This document shows, piece after piece, positions 19,366-26,227 of a stretch of DNA of 56,455 nucleotides. Below the pieces are notes generated by a model, which saw only the letters and a list, made by a program, of their open reading frames with translations, ran no database searches and was not told the origin of the DNA. Source of the stretch: Actinomycetota bacterium (GTDB lineage: Bacteria > Actinomycetota > Acidimicrobiia > Acidimicrobiales > CADCTF01). The stretch lies in the NCBI GenBank assembly GCA_019348255.1, contig JAHWJU010000004.1, positions 1 to 56,455 of the forward strand, written 5' to 3'. Made by a program: the position numbers and the translations under genes. Position 1 is the stretch's first letter, and each line of letters starts with the position of its first letter.

Positions 19366-19932
19366 GTGGACTCGCTCCTGCCGGCGCCCGGTCGCCTGCT
19401 CGTGGCCACGCCGGCCCTGGAAGACCCCAACTTCCACCGGACGGTGGTGCTGGTGCTGGCTTTCGGAGCTGAGGGCGCCCTGGGGGTGGTCCTCAACAGG
19501 CCGAACGAGGTGCCGGTGGCGGCCGTGCTCCCTGGTTGGGAGGAGCTGGCGGCCGAGCCGACCTCGATGTTCGTCGGCGGCCCTGTCGGGCGGAGCTCTG
19601 TCATCTGCGTCGGTCGGCTGAGCGGGGCCGACGCCGCCGGTGTTCCGGGATGCCAGCCTGTCGCGGGTCAAATCGCGACAGTCGACCTCAACCTCCAGCC
19701 CGCGGACGTGGCGCCGGCGGTAGAGGCGCTGCGGTTGTTCAGCGGCTACTCGGGGTGGGACGGGGGACAACTCGAGGCCGAGCTCCAGGTGGGATCCTGG
19801 TTCGTGGTGCGCTCACAGCTCGACGACGTGTTCGGCCCCGATCCCGAAGGGCTCTGGCGTCGGGTCCTTCGCCGCCAGGGCGGTCGCCTCTCCCTGTATG
19901 CCAACGCCCCTCCCAAGCTGTCGCTCAACTGA
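19366..19932 (+). CDS. UPF0301 / YqgE / AlgH family protein
   Basis: 188 aa, normal for the family. Signature blocks are GRLLVATPALEDPNFHRTVVLV, GALGVVLNRP, FVGGPV and the C-terminal FSGYSGWDGGQLEAELQVGSWFV. AlgH was named for alginate regulation, but its biochemical role is unknown. The stop overlaps the ATG of the HemD-like gene by one base (TGATG), so the two are coupled. Confidence 0.92.
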   Translation: MDSLLPAPGRLLVATPALEDPNFHRTVVLVLAFGAEGALGVVLNRPNEVPVAAVLPGWEELAAEPTSMFVGGPVGRSSVICVGRLSGADAAGVPGCQPVAGQIATVDLNLQPADVAPAVEALRLFSGYSGWDGGQLEAELQVGSWFVVRSQLDDVFGPDPEGLWRRVLRRQGGRLSLYANAPPKLSLN

Positions 19933-20783
19933 TGACGCCTGAGGCCGTCTCGCCCGAGCTCGTGGTCGGTGTCACCGCCGACCGGCGATGGCAGGAGCAG
20001 GCGGATCTGTTCCGCCGACGGGGGATCGGCGTGTTGCACGGACCATCGCTGCGGACCGTCGAGCTGGGCCGGGACGGGCGGCTGCGCGAGGTGACCGAGT
20101 CGCTCGTCGCCGTGCCGCCGCGGTGGTTCGTGGCCACCACCGGCGCCGGCATGCGGTCGTGGTTCGCGGCGGCGGCCGACTGGGGGCTGCGGGAGGAGCT
20201 GCTGGCCTCGTTGCGTTCGACGGTGGTGGTGGGACGGGGTGCCAAGGTCACCTCGGCTCTCCGTCAGGCGGGGGTGGAGGTGGCGTGGCGGGCACCGGGC
20301 GAGTCGATGGTCGAGGTCGTTCGACACCTCGAGCAAGATGCTGGTGGCGCGACAGCAGGTGGCCGCGGGGCGATCCAGCTGTTCGACCCCGACGACCACC
20401 CGGCCACCGAAGCCCTCCGCCCGCTGGTCGACGAGCTGGTGGAGGTACCCCTTTACCGGTGGCTGCTGCCGGAGGACACCGCACCGGCTGAAAGGTTGAT
20501 CCAGGCTGCGATCTCCGGACGGCTGGGCGCGATCACCTTCACCAGCCAGCCCGCGGTTCGCTTCCTGTTCCGGATCGCCGAGGCTGGCGGCTGGGCCGGG
20601 GACCTGCGGGATGCCTGCAACGACGGGAGGGTGCTGCCGGCCTGCATAGGCGCAGTGTGCGCAGAGGCTGCCCATGAGGTGGGGATCGAGCACCCGGTGT
20701 GGCCGGAGCCGTTCCGCCTGCCCCCCCTGGTGCGGCTGGTCGCAGAGAGGTTGCGGCCCCAGATGTCGGCGGATCTTTCGTGA
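19932..20783 (+). CDS. Uroporphyrinogen-III synthase (HemD) family protein
   Basis: 283 aa with the bilobed HemD pattern: GVTADRRWQEQADLFRRRGI at the start, WFVATTGAGMRSWF for the first lobe, VVVGRGAKVTSALRQAGV in the middle, and VPLYRW with ITFTSQPAVRFLF near the end. HemD cyclises hydroxymethylbilane in tetrapyrrole synthesis. No other haem gene is nearby and many actinobacteria carry HemD-like regulators, so the enzymatic role is probable, not certain. It starts at ATG 19932, within the algH stop. Confidence 0.78.
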   Translation: MTPEAVSPELVVGVTADRRWQEQADLFRRRGIGVLHGPSLRTVELGRDGRLREVTESLVAVPPRWFVATTGAGMRSWFAAAADWGLREELLASLRSTVVVGRGAKVTSALRQAGVEVAWRAPGESMVEVVRHLEQDAGGATAGGRGAIQLFDPDDHPATEALRPLVDELVEVPLYRWLLPEDTAPAERLIQAAISGRLGAITFTSQPAVRFLFRIAEAGGWAGDLRDACNDGRVLPACIGAVCAEAAHEVGIEHPVWPEPFRLPPLVRLVAERLRPQMSADLS

Positions 20784-20809
20784 TGCGGGAATCCGGCGTC
20801 ATCCGCATC
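20782..20809 (+). other. Hairpin at the hemD-dksA junction
   Basis: GATGCGG at 20782-20788 pairs with CCGCATC at 20803-20809 (7 bp, 14-base loop). It begins in the hemD-like stop codon and has no U tract. It also contains most of a 13-codon ORF (ATG 20783 to TAG 20824). It may act as an mRNA stability or attenuation element; there is no direct evidence. Confidence 0.35.
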
Positions 20810-20909
20810 GGTTGGAGGCGGTAGTCCCAGCCAGGAGGCCACCGTCATCACCAACTCCGCCGTTCATGAGGCCGCTCCCGCCGTCTCGTTCCTGACCGGT
20901 CCCCGGCCC

Positions 20910-21251
20910 ATGCTGCTCGCACAGCGCCAGGCGCACCTCGACAATCTCGAAGCACTCAGAGCCGCTGCCGCCCAGCTGCTCGACGACTCCCCCCTTGTCG
21001 ATTCCGTCGGTGACGACGGCTTCGGGGAGGCCGACGGCTCCGGGTCCGAGCTCGACCGCATCCGCACGCTGGTGGCCGCGGCTCGCAAGGGGATCGATGA
21101 TGTGGATGCCGCCTTGGGCCGGCTCGACTCCGGCCGGTACGGGATCTGCGCCGACTGTCGGGCGCCCATCTCGCCGGCCCGCCTGGAGGCCATCCCGGAG
21201 GCCACCCACTGCGTGGACTGCAAGACGGGCGGCCTGCGGCGCCGGAAGTAG
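20910..21251 (+). CDS. DksA/TraR-type zinc-finger protein
   Basis: 113 aa from ATG 20910. The C-terminal zinc finger CADC-x17-CVDC and the preceding RLDSGRYGIC pattern identify the DksA/TraR C4 family, whose members bind the secondary channel of RNA polymerase or RNAP-associated factors. An N-terminal coiled coil (LAQRQAHLDNLEALRAAAAQL) precedes it, but the DxxDxA tip is not obvious. ATG 20910 has no SD; AGGAGG at 20833-20838 lies 8 bases before an in-frame ATC at 20847, so a 134 aa product with a rare start is possible. The gap before it holds only the hairpin described above. Confidence 0.82.
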   Translation: MLLAQRQAHLDNLEALRAAAAQLLDDSPLVDSVGDDGFGEADGSGSELDRIRTLVAAARKGIDDVDAALGRLDSGRYGICADCRAPISPARLEAIPEATHCVDCKTGGLRRRK

Positions 21252-21308
21252 CTGCGCGGCGCGCCTCTGGCCACTGGCGGGTGAGGCCGCCCGCTGTTGC
21301 CGTGCCCA

Positions 21309-21314
21309 TATAGT
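21309..21314 (+). promoter_or_regulatory. Leaderless-type -10 element of the rhomboid operon
   Basis: TATAGT, close to the consensus TATAAT, is followed by 6 bases and ATG 21321. There is no SD and no clear -35. Confidence 0.65.
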
Positions 21315-21320
21315 CGCCCG

Positions 21321-22142
21321 ATGGCGGTGACCACCTGCTTCCGCCACCACGACCGCCCGACGGGCCGGTCCTGCACCCGGTGTGACCGGCCGGCATGCTC
21401 GGAGTGCCTTCGCGAGGCTGCCGTGGGCTCGCACTGCTTCGAGTGCATCGCCGCCGCTCGTCCCCCGGTGCGGGAACGGGTGCGACGATGGAACGCCACC
21501 AGCGGTGCCTTCATCACCAAGGGTCTCGTCGCGCTCAACCTCTCGGTGTTCGTGCTCACCGCGGCGACGGGTGGAGCGTTGGGCCGGGGCGGCGATCTGC
21601 AGGCCTCTCTGGCTCTCTCCGGGCCCACGGTGGCCGCCGGGGAGTGGTGGCGGCTCGTCACCTCCGGCTTCGTCCACTACGGCCTGCTCCACGTGGCGTT
21701 CAACATGCTGGTCCTCTACCGGTTCGGCGAGATGCTCGAGGCTTTCCTCGGGCGGCTCAGGATGCTGGGCCTGTACCTGGCGTCGCTCCTCGCCGGATCC
21801 CTGGGAGCCGTGCTCATCTCCCCCATGGCGCTCACCGCTGGTGCTTCGGGGGCGGTGTTCGGGCTGGTGGCGGCGGCGGCCATCGGGTTGCGGCAGCGGG
21901 GGGTGGACGTGTGGCAGAGCGGGGTGGGGCCACTCATCGCAGTGAACCTCGTGCTCACCTTCGCGGTTCCCGGCATCTCGATCGGCGGCCATGTTGGGGG
22001 TCTGGTGGGGGGAGCGGTGGTCGGAGCCGCGATGCTGCGGTCGCCGCTCGACCGGCGGTCGGTTGCCCAGGGCGTCGCCATTGCCGTCGTCGTGGCCGTG
22101 GCCTGCGCGGCCGGCGCAGTCGTGGCCGCCGGGACCTCGTAG
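21321..22142 (+). CDS. Rhomboid-family intramembrane serine protease with N-terminal zinc-binding segment
   Basis: 273 aa. Residues 6-42 form a Cys/His-rich segment (C-x2-HH-x7-C-x2-C-x4-C-x2-C, then H-C-x2-C) like a B-box zinc finger. Then six or seven membrane helices carry the rhomboid motifs: HYGLLHVAFNM (His124, Asn128), catalytic Ser176 in AGASGAVFG and His224 in GGHVGG. Rhomboids cut transmembrane segments of other proteins. The start follows the -10 element by 6 bases. A subtilase follows 19 bases later, so the two proteases are probably co-expressed. Confidence 0.92.
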   Translation: MAVTTCFRHHDRPTGRSCTRCDRPACSECLREAAVGSHCFECIAAARPPVRERVRRWNATSGAFITKGLVALNLSVFVLTAATGGALGRGGDLQASLALSGPTVAAGEWWRLVTSGFVHYGLLHVAFNMLVLYRFGEMLEAFLGRLRMLGLYLASLLAGSLGAVLISPMALTAGASGAVFGLVAAAAIGLRQRGVDVWQSGVGPLIAVNLVLTFAVPGISIGGHVGGLVGGAVVGAAMLRSPLDRRSVAQGVAIAVVVAVACAAGAVVAAGTS

Positions 22143-22161
22143 CGAGCGGGAGGAGGAGGAG

Positions 22162-23808
22162 ATGGCTGTCGAAGCCCGGCGCCGGTGGGCTGCGCTCGCG
22201 GCCGGGCTCCTGGCCATGGCCGCCACCCCCGCCGTGGGAGCGTCGCCGCCCCCCGACGACCCCCTCTTCCCCGAGCAGTGGAATTTGCCGCTGATCCAGG
22301 TTCCCGAGGCATGGCGGGTCTCCACCGGCGTGGGAGCGACGGTGGCGGTGCTCGACACAGGCGTCGCCTTCGAGGACTACGACGACGCCAGGTTCTCCTA
22401 CCGGAAGGCGCCGGGGTTCTCCGCTACCCGGTTCGCGCCCGGCTACGACTTCGTCGACGACGACGAGCACCCGAACGACAACGTCAACCCTGCCGCGCCC
22501 CACGAGCCGGCGCATGGAACGCACAAGGCGGCGGTCATCGCCGAGACGGTCAACGAGGGGAGAGGAGCGGCGGGCGTCGCCCCCGGAGCCACCATCATGC
22601 CGGTGCGGGTGCTGGACTGGGAGGGCGCCGGTGACGTGGCCGCCATCGCTTCGGGCATCCGCTTCGCCGCCGATCATGGGGCTCAGGTGGCGGTGATGAG
22701 CCTCACCGGGACCGATTCCGGCCCGGTGGGAGAGGCGGTGAGGTACGCCGCCGGCAAGGGGATGATCATGGTCGCCCCCAGCGGGAACGACGGAGCGGGG
22801 AACGTCTCCTTCCCCGCTTCGGATCCGGACGTGATCGGGGTCGGTGCCGTGACGGCCGATCGCAGGCGGGCCTATTACTCGAACTACGGCGACGAGCTCG
22901 ATCTGGTGGCTCCCGGCGGCGACCTGAGCGCCGACCACACCGGTGACGGCGAACCCGACGGCATCCGCCAGCAGAGCTTCGTCGGGACCCTCGACGGCTT
23001 CTGCCACTGCCAGGTGGAGGGGACGTCGGCGGCCGCTCCCCACGTCGCGGCCGTGGCCGCCCTCCTGGTGGGATCAGGGCTGGCCACCACGGCCGCCCAG
23101 GTGCGCCACGCGCTGGTGTCGTCGGCCCTCGACCTCGGGCCGCCGGGGCGGGATCCCGAGTTCGGGGCCGGACTGGTGCAGGCGTCGGGGGCCCTGGCGG
23201 CAGCGGCGGCCGTCGCCGCCGACCTGTCGGTGACGCTGGCGCAGCAGCCGGAAGCGGCGCCCGCCGGTACTCCCGTCGTCTCCATCGTCACCGTGTCCAA
23301 CGCAGGGCCGGCGGCCGCCACCGGGGTGGCGGCCACTGCCACGCTTTCGACCGGGGCGGTGGTCGGCGAGGTCGCTCCCAGCCAGGGGAGCTGTGAGATC
23401 TCCGGATCCACGGCGACCTGCCCCATGGGCAGCCTGGCCGCCGGCGCCACCGCGACCCTGACGATCGTGGCCACGCCGGGGACGGAGCGGGCGCTCATCC
23501 GCTCCGTCTCGGTGCGGGGGAACGAGGGCGACGGGCGACGCAACAACAACACCGTGCCTCCTGGCGCCTACGACCCCGCCGACCCGAAGATCGCGTCCGC
23601 GGGGCTGCAACCACCGGAGGGGCCGGAGAAAGCCCGTGGCTCGGACACAGGGCTTCCCGCTCTGGGAAAGCCGTCGGTGGTGCTGGGCGGTGTCGCCGCC
23701 GCCCTGGGCACAGCCCTGGTGTGGCGGCGCCGCGGTGGTCGCCGGCGGCGCGGGAATCCAGGAGCGCGCCGCAGGGGGCGTGCTACATATACTGAGCAAC
23801 CTCGTTAG
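22162..23808 (+). CDS. Secreted, membrane- or wall-anchored S8 subtilase
   Basis: 548 aa. A signal peptide (about residues 1-27) precedes a subtilisin domain with Asp65 (VLDTG), His118 (HGTH), Asn209 (SGND) and Ser289 (GTSAAAPH). A DUF11/Ig-like domain (about 375-455; DLSVTLAQQPEAAPAGTPVV) follows. The C-terminus is LPALG, a hydrophobic stretch (VVLGGVAAALGTALVW) and an Arg-rich tail, the layout of a cell-wall sorting signal with Leu in place of Thr. ATG 22162 has an excellent SD (GGAGGAGGAG). It is operonic with the rhomboid. Confidence 0.9.
   Translation: MAVEARRRWAALAAGLLAMAATPAVGASPPPDDPLFPEQWNLPLIQVPEAWRVSTGVGATVAVLDTGVAFEDYDDARFSYRKAPGFSATRFAPGYDFVDDDEHPNDNVNPAAPHEPAHGTHKAAVIAETVNEGRGAAGVAPGATIMPVRVLDWEGAGDVAAIASGIRFAADHGAQVAVMSLTGTDSGPVGEAVRYAAGKGMIMVAPSGNDGAGNVSFPASDPDVIGVGAVTADRRRAYYSNYGDELDLVAPGGDLSADHTGDGEPDGIRQQSFVGTLDGFCHCQVEGTSAAAPHVAAVAALLVGSGLATTAAQVRHALVSSALDLGPPGRDPEFGAGLVQASGALAAAAAVAADLSVTLAQQPEAAPAGTPVVSIVTVSNAGPAAATGVAATATLSTGAVVGEVAPSQGSCEISGSTATCPMGSLAAGATATLTIVATPGTERALIRSVSVRGNEGDGRRNNNTVPPGAYDPADPKIASAGLQPPEGPEKARGSDTGLPALGKPSVVLGGVAAALGTALVWRRRGGRRRRGNPGARRRGRATYTEQPR
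23788..23793 (+). promoter_or_regulatory. Possible -10 element of the 28-residue membrane peptide gene
   Basis: TATACT inside the end of the subtilase gene. Transcription would start near 23800, giving a leader of about 23 bases with AAAGGAG at 23811-23817. Confidence 0.45.
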
Positions 23809-23822
23809 CCAAAGGAGACGCC

Positions 23823-23909
23823 ATGACCCTGCAGTTCGTCGTCATCGGCCTGATCGTCGTGCTCGTCGCCGTCGCTGCGATCGTAGGAACCAAGGACCTC
23901 CGCAAGTAG
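23823..23909 (+). CDS. 28-residue single-pass membrane peptide
   Basis: ATG 23823 to TAG 23907-23909. The peptide is one hydrophobic helix (LQFVVIGLIVVLVAVAAIVG) with a short polar tail TKDLRK, so N-out/C-in insertion is likely. Evidence that it is real: AAAGGAG 5 bases upstream of the ATG, a TATACT element at 23788, and codon use with G/C at nearly all third positions. It lies between the subtilase and the convergent whiB gene. Such peptides often act as partners of membrane proteins or proteases; function here is unknown. Confidence 0.7.
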   Translation: MTLQFVVIGLIVVLVAVAAIVGTKDLRK

Positions 23910-23928
23910 CGGGCGCCCTTGGCCGAGG

Positions 23929-24258
23929 CTAGGAGGCGCGCCTGCCCGCGGATCGGGCTCGGCGTCGCTCCCGCGCCGAGGTGCCGGCCCAGACCCCGTA
24001 CTGCTCGCCGGCGCCGTAGGCCGCGCACTCCTCCCGCACGGCACACCGCTCGCACACGGCGGCTGCCGGCTTGACCGACTCCCCCTCCTCGGGGAACCAG
24101 CTGACCTCCGGGTGCTCGCGGCACAGGGCGTCGGCCATCCACGCCGGCCGGCCCAACAAGATGTCGAGCACCTCGCTGACGTCGCTGTGGTCGCCGCCGG
24201 GACCGAGGCCACCGGTCGTGCCATCGGGACGCAGGCTGTAGGGCGTCGTCCATTCCAC
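23929..24258 (-). CDS. WhiB-family iron-sulfur transcription regulator
   Basis: 109 aa from GTG 24258. Four Cys residues in the WhiB order (ALC, then VCERC, then EEC) would bind a [4Fe-4S] cluster. The GVWAG turn (GVWGG in most members) and a basic tail (SARERRRARSAGRR) follow. WhiB proteins bind the sigma-70 region 4 and control development, redox or drug resistance genes. TACGCT lies exactly 6 bases before GTG 24258, which favours this over GTG 24264. Subtype is not clear. Confidence 0.9.
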   Translation of the reverse strand: MEWTTPYSLRPDGTTGGLGPGGDHSDVSEVLDILLGRPAWMADALCREHPEVSWFPEEGESVKPAAAVCERCAVREECAAYGAGEQYGVWAGTSARERRRARSAGRRAS

Positions 24259-24264
24259 GACCAC

Positions 24265-24270
24265 AGCGTA
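24265..24270 (-). promoter_or_regulatory. Leaderless-type -10 element of whiB
   Basis: TACGCT on the minus strand, 6 bases before GTG 24258. It directly abuts the in-frame GTG 24264. Confidence 0.5.
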
Positions 24271-24310
24271 TTGGAGTCCCGACCGCTACAGGGATTTTCC
24301 GACCCAAACC

Positions 24311-24347
24311 GGCGGGAAAACTTGCATTTTCCGCCAACCAGAGGCGG
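24311..24347 (-). terminator. Two mutually exclusive hairpins just downstream of the tRNA
   Basis: Read on the minus strand from the tRNA 3' end, CCGCC (24343-24347) can pair with GGCGG (24331-24335). That GGCGG, with the AAAA after it, can instead pair with TTTT-C-CCGCC to 24311 (9 bp with one bulged base and a 6-base loop). The T run is inside the second stem, so this is not a standard intrinsic terminator. A termination or 3'-processing role for the tRNA is inferred from position only. Confidence 0.35.
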
Positions 24348-24421
24348 TGCCCCCGGTGGGACTCGGACCCACACTGAGCCGCTTTTAAGGCGGTTCCCTC
24401 TGCCGGTTGGGGTACGGGGGC
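24348..24421 (-). tRNA. tRNA-like gene, anticodon UAA, short variable loop (nominal Leu)
   Basis: 74 bases including the discriminator A. The 7-bp acceptor stem is perfect (GCCCCCG/CGGGGGC) and the T stem is GTGGG/CCCAC. The anticodon loop CTTAAAA gives anticodon TAA, which reads UUA (Leu). The variable region is only 5 bases, whereas bacterial tRNA-Leu normally has a long variable arm. The T loop is TCCGAGT, with C where T55 is nearly universal. The D arm has AACCGGCAGA, like Leu/Ser tRNAs. The anticodon stem has an A27-C43 mismatch. The encoded 3' end is ACCG, not CCA. Charging identity is uncertain; a functional but unusual tRNA is likely because a promoter element is placed precisely upstream. 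Confidence 0.75.
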
Positions 24422-24428
24422 CGTGGCC

Positions 24429-24434
24429 AGGCTA
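24429..24434 (-). promoter_or_regulatory. -10-like element 7 bases before the mature tRNA 5' end
   Basis: TAGCCT on the minus strand is separated by 7 bases from the first base of the acceptor stem (24421). If used, transcription would begin at or next to the mature 5' end and little or no 5' leader would be left for RNase P. Confidence 0.45.
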
Positions 24435-24505
24435 GGCGCCGGGGCCCCGCCGAACCTGCACCGGATCTCCACATCGGCCCGGGGAATTCTGCAACGTAGC
24501 GTTCC

Positions 24506-24511
24506 TACACT
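24506..24511 (+). promoter_or_regulatory. Leaderless-type -10 element of the two-component operon
   Basis: TACACT is followed by 7 bases and GTG 24519. No SD. The element favours GTG 24519 over the in-frame ORF extension from 24423. Confidence 0.55.
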
Positions 24512-24518
24512 CGCCCAC

Positions 24519-25226
24519 GTGGTCCAGCGCCGGCGCAGCATCCTCGTGATCGAGGACGAAGAACCCATCGCTGAGGCGGTGGCGGCCCGGTTGCGCAGCG
24601 AGGGCTTCGACGTGACGGTGGCGGCCGACGGCGCCGGCGGTCTGGCCCTGGCCGACCGGCTGCGGCCGGACCTGGTGGTGCTCGACCTCATGCTCCCGGG
24701 CATCGACGGGCTCGAGGTGTGCCGGCGCCTGCAGCGCGACCAGCCGGTGCCGGTGCTGATGCTCACGGCCCGCGACTCCGAGACGGACCTTCTCGTGGGG
24801 CTGGCGGTGGGGGCCGACGACTACCTGACCAAGCCGTTCAGCCCCCGCGAGCTGGTGGCGCGGATCCGAACGATCCTGCGCCGCGTCGACCGGGCCTCCG
24901 AGCAGACGCAACGACCGCTGCGACTGGGCGAGGTGGAGGCCGACCCGGCCACCCGACGTGTCTGTCGCGCCGGGCACACGGTCCATCTCACCCCCACCGA
25001 GTTCGACCTGCTCTACGTCCTGGGCAGCCGGCCGGGAACCGTGTTCACCCGGGAACGGCTGCTGGCCGAGGTGTGGGGCTACCGCGACGGCTCCGGGGCC
25101 CGAACCGTCGACTCCCACATCCGGGCGCTGCGCAACAAGTTGGGCGCCGGCCTCATCCGCACCGTGCACGGCGTCGGCTACGCGGCCGAGCGTCCCCCCG
25201 GCACACGCGACGAAGAGCCCGGCTGA
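24519..25226 (+). CDS. OmpR-family response regulator
   Basis: 235 aa. The receiver domain has acidic residues in VIEDEE, phospho-acceptor Asp56 in VVLDLMLPG, Thr83 (MLTA) and Lys105 (TKPF). The C-terminal winged-helix domain has VHLTPTEFDLLYVL, VFTRERLLAEVWG, TVDSHIRALRNKL and TVHGVGY. It binds DNA when phosphorylated by the following kinase, whose ATG overlaps its stop (TGATG). GTG 24519 matches the family N-terminus. Confidence 0.95.
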   Translation: MVQRRRSILVIEDEEPIAEAVAARLRSEGFDVTVAADGAGGLALADRLRPDLVVLDLMLPGIDGLEVCRRLQRDQPVPVLMLTARDSETDLLVGLAVGADDYLTKPFSPRELVARIRTILRRVDRASEQTQRPLRLGEVEADPATRRVCRAGHTVHLTPTEFDLLYVLGSRPGTVFTRERLLAEVWGYRDGSGARTVDSHIRALRNKLGAGLIRTVHGVGYAAERPPGTRDEEPG

Positions 25227-26227
25227 TGCGGCCCCTGGACCGGATCTCGTCGATCAAGCTCAAGCTGGGACTGCTCATCGTCGGCGCCGTGGTCGTCACG
25301 CTGGCTGTCAACGAGGTAGGTCTGCGCTGGAACGTGAAGCCTGTGACCAGGGCCGGAGTGGCGGCCCTGATCGCCTTGGCCATGGTGCAGGTGCTGGCCC
25401 GGGGCATGACGTCGCCCCTGCGGGAGATGGCCGCTGCTGCCGGGGCCATGGCCAAGGGTGAGCACGGCCGGCGGGTGACCGCGAGCTCCAGGGACGAGGT
25501 GGGAGAGCTGGCCCGGGCCTTCAACGCCATGGCCGCGGAGCTCGAGGAGGTGGACCGCCTGCGCCGGGACCTCGTGGCCAACGTGAGCCACGAGCTGCGC
25601 ACGCCGATAAGCGCCCTGCAGGCCGTGCTCGAAAACGTCGTGGACGGCGTGGAACCCGCCGCGCCCGAGACCCTGTCCGCCATGCTCAAGCAGGTCGAGC
25701 GGCTCGGTCGCCTAGTCACCCAACTTCTCGACCTCTCCCGCCTGGAGTCCGGGTCGATCCCGTTGCAGATGGAGGACTTCGAGCTGCAGGGGGTGCTCGA
25801 GGATGCGGCCCAGGAATGCCGACTGCACGCACCCCACGTGCAGCTGGCCGTGTCTGTCGATCCCCCCGGTCTGGCCGCCCATGGCGATCCGGAGCGGGTG
25901 CACCAGGTGATCGCCAACCTCCTGGAGAACGCCGTGCGCCACTCACCCTCCGGCGGCGGCGTCCAGCTCTCGGCCCGGCGGGAGCGCGACCAGGTGGTGA
26001 TCGCAGTGGCCGACGAGGGACCGGGCATCGCCGAGGCGGACGCCGGCCGGGTCTTCGAGCGCTTCTACCGGGCCGACGCAGCCCGAGCCTCCAGTTCGGG
26101 GGGCGCCGGCCTAGGCCTGTCCATCGTGCGCTGGATCGTCGACCTGCACGGCGGCCAGGTCCGGCCCGAGCGGCGCGAGCCGCACGGATGCCGGATGGTC
26201 GTCGTGCTTCCGGGAGGAGCCCCATGA
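25226..26227 (+). CDS. Sensor histidine kinase with almost no extracellular domain
   Basis: 333 aa. Two membrane helices (about residues 12-28 and 43-58) flank a loop of only about 14 residues. A HAMP domain (about 58-112) leads to the HisKA box with His122 (NVSHELRTP) and an HATPase domain: N box NLLENAVRHS, G1 ADEGPGI, G2 GGAGLGLSIV. With so little outside the membrane it probably senses a membrane state or a partner, possibly the DUF4173 protein encoded next (ATGA overlap). Confidence 0.94.
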   Translation: MRPLDRISSIKLKLGLLIVGAVVVTLAVNEVGLRWNVKPVTRAGVAALIALAMVQVLARGMTSPLREMAAAAGAMAKGEHGRRVTASSRDEVGELARAFNAMAAELEEVDRLRRDLVANVSHELRTPISALQAVLENVVDGVEPAAPETLSAMLKQVERLGRLVTQLLDLSRLESGSIPLQMEDFELQGVLEDAAQECRLHAPHVQLAVSVDPPGLAAHGDPERVHQVIANLLENAVRHSPSGGGVQLSARRERDQVVIAVADEGPGIAEADAGRVFERFYRADAARASSSGGAGLGLSIVRWIVDLHGGQVRPERREPHGCRMVVVLPGGAP

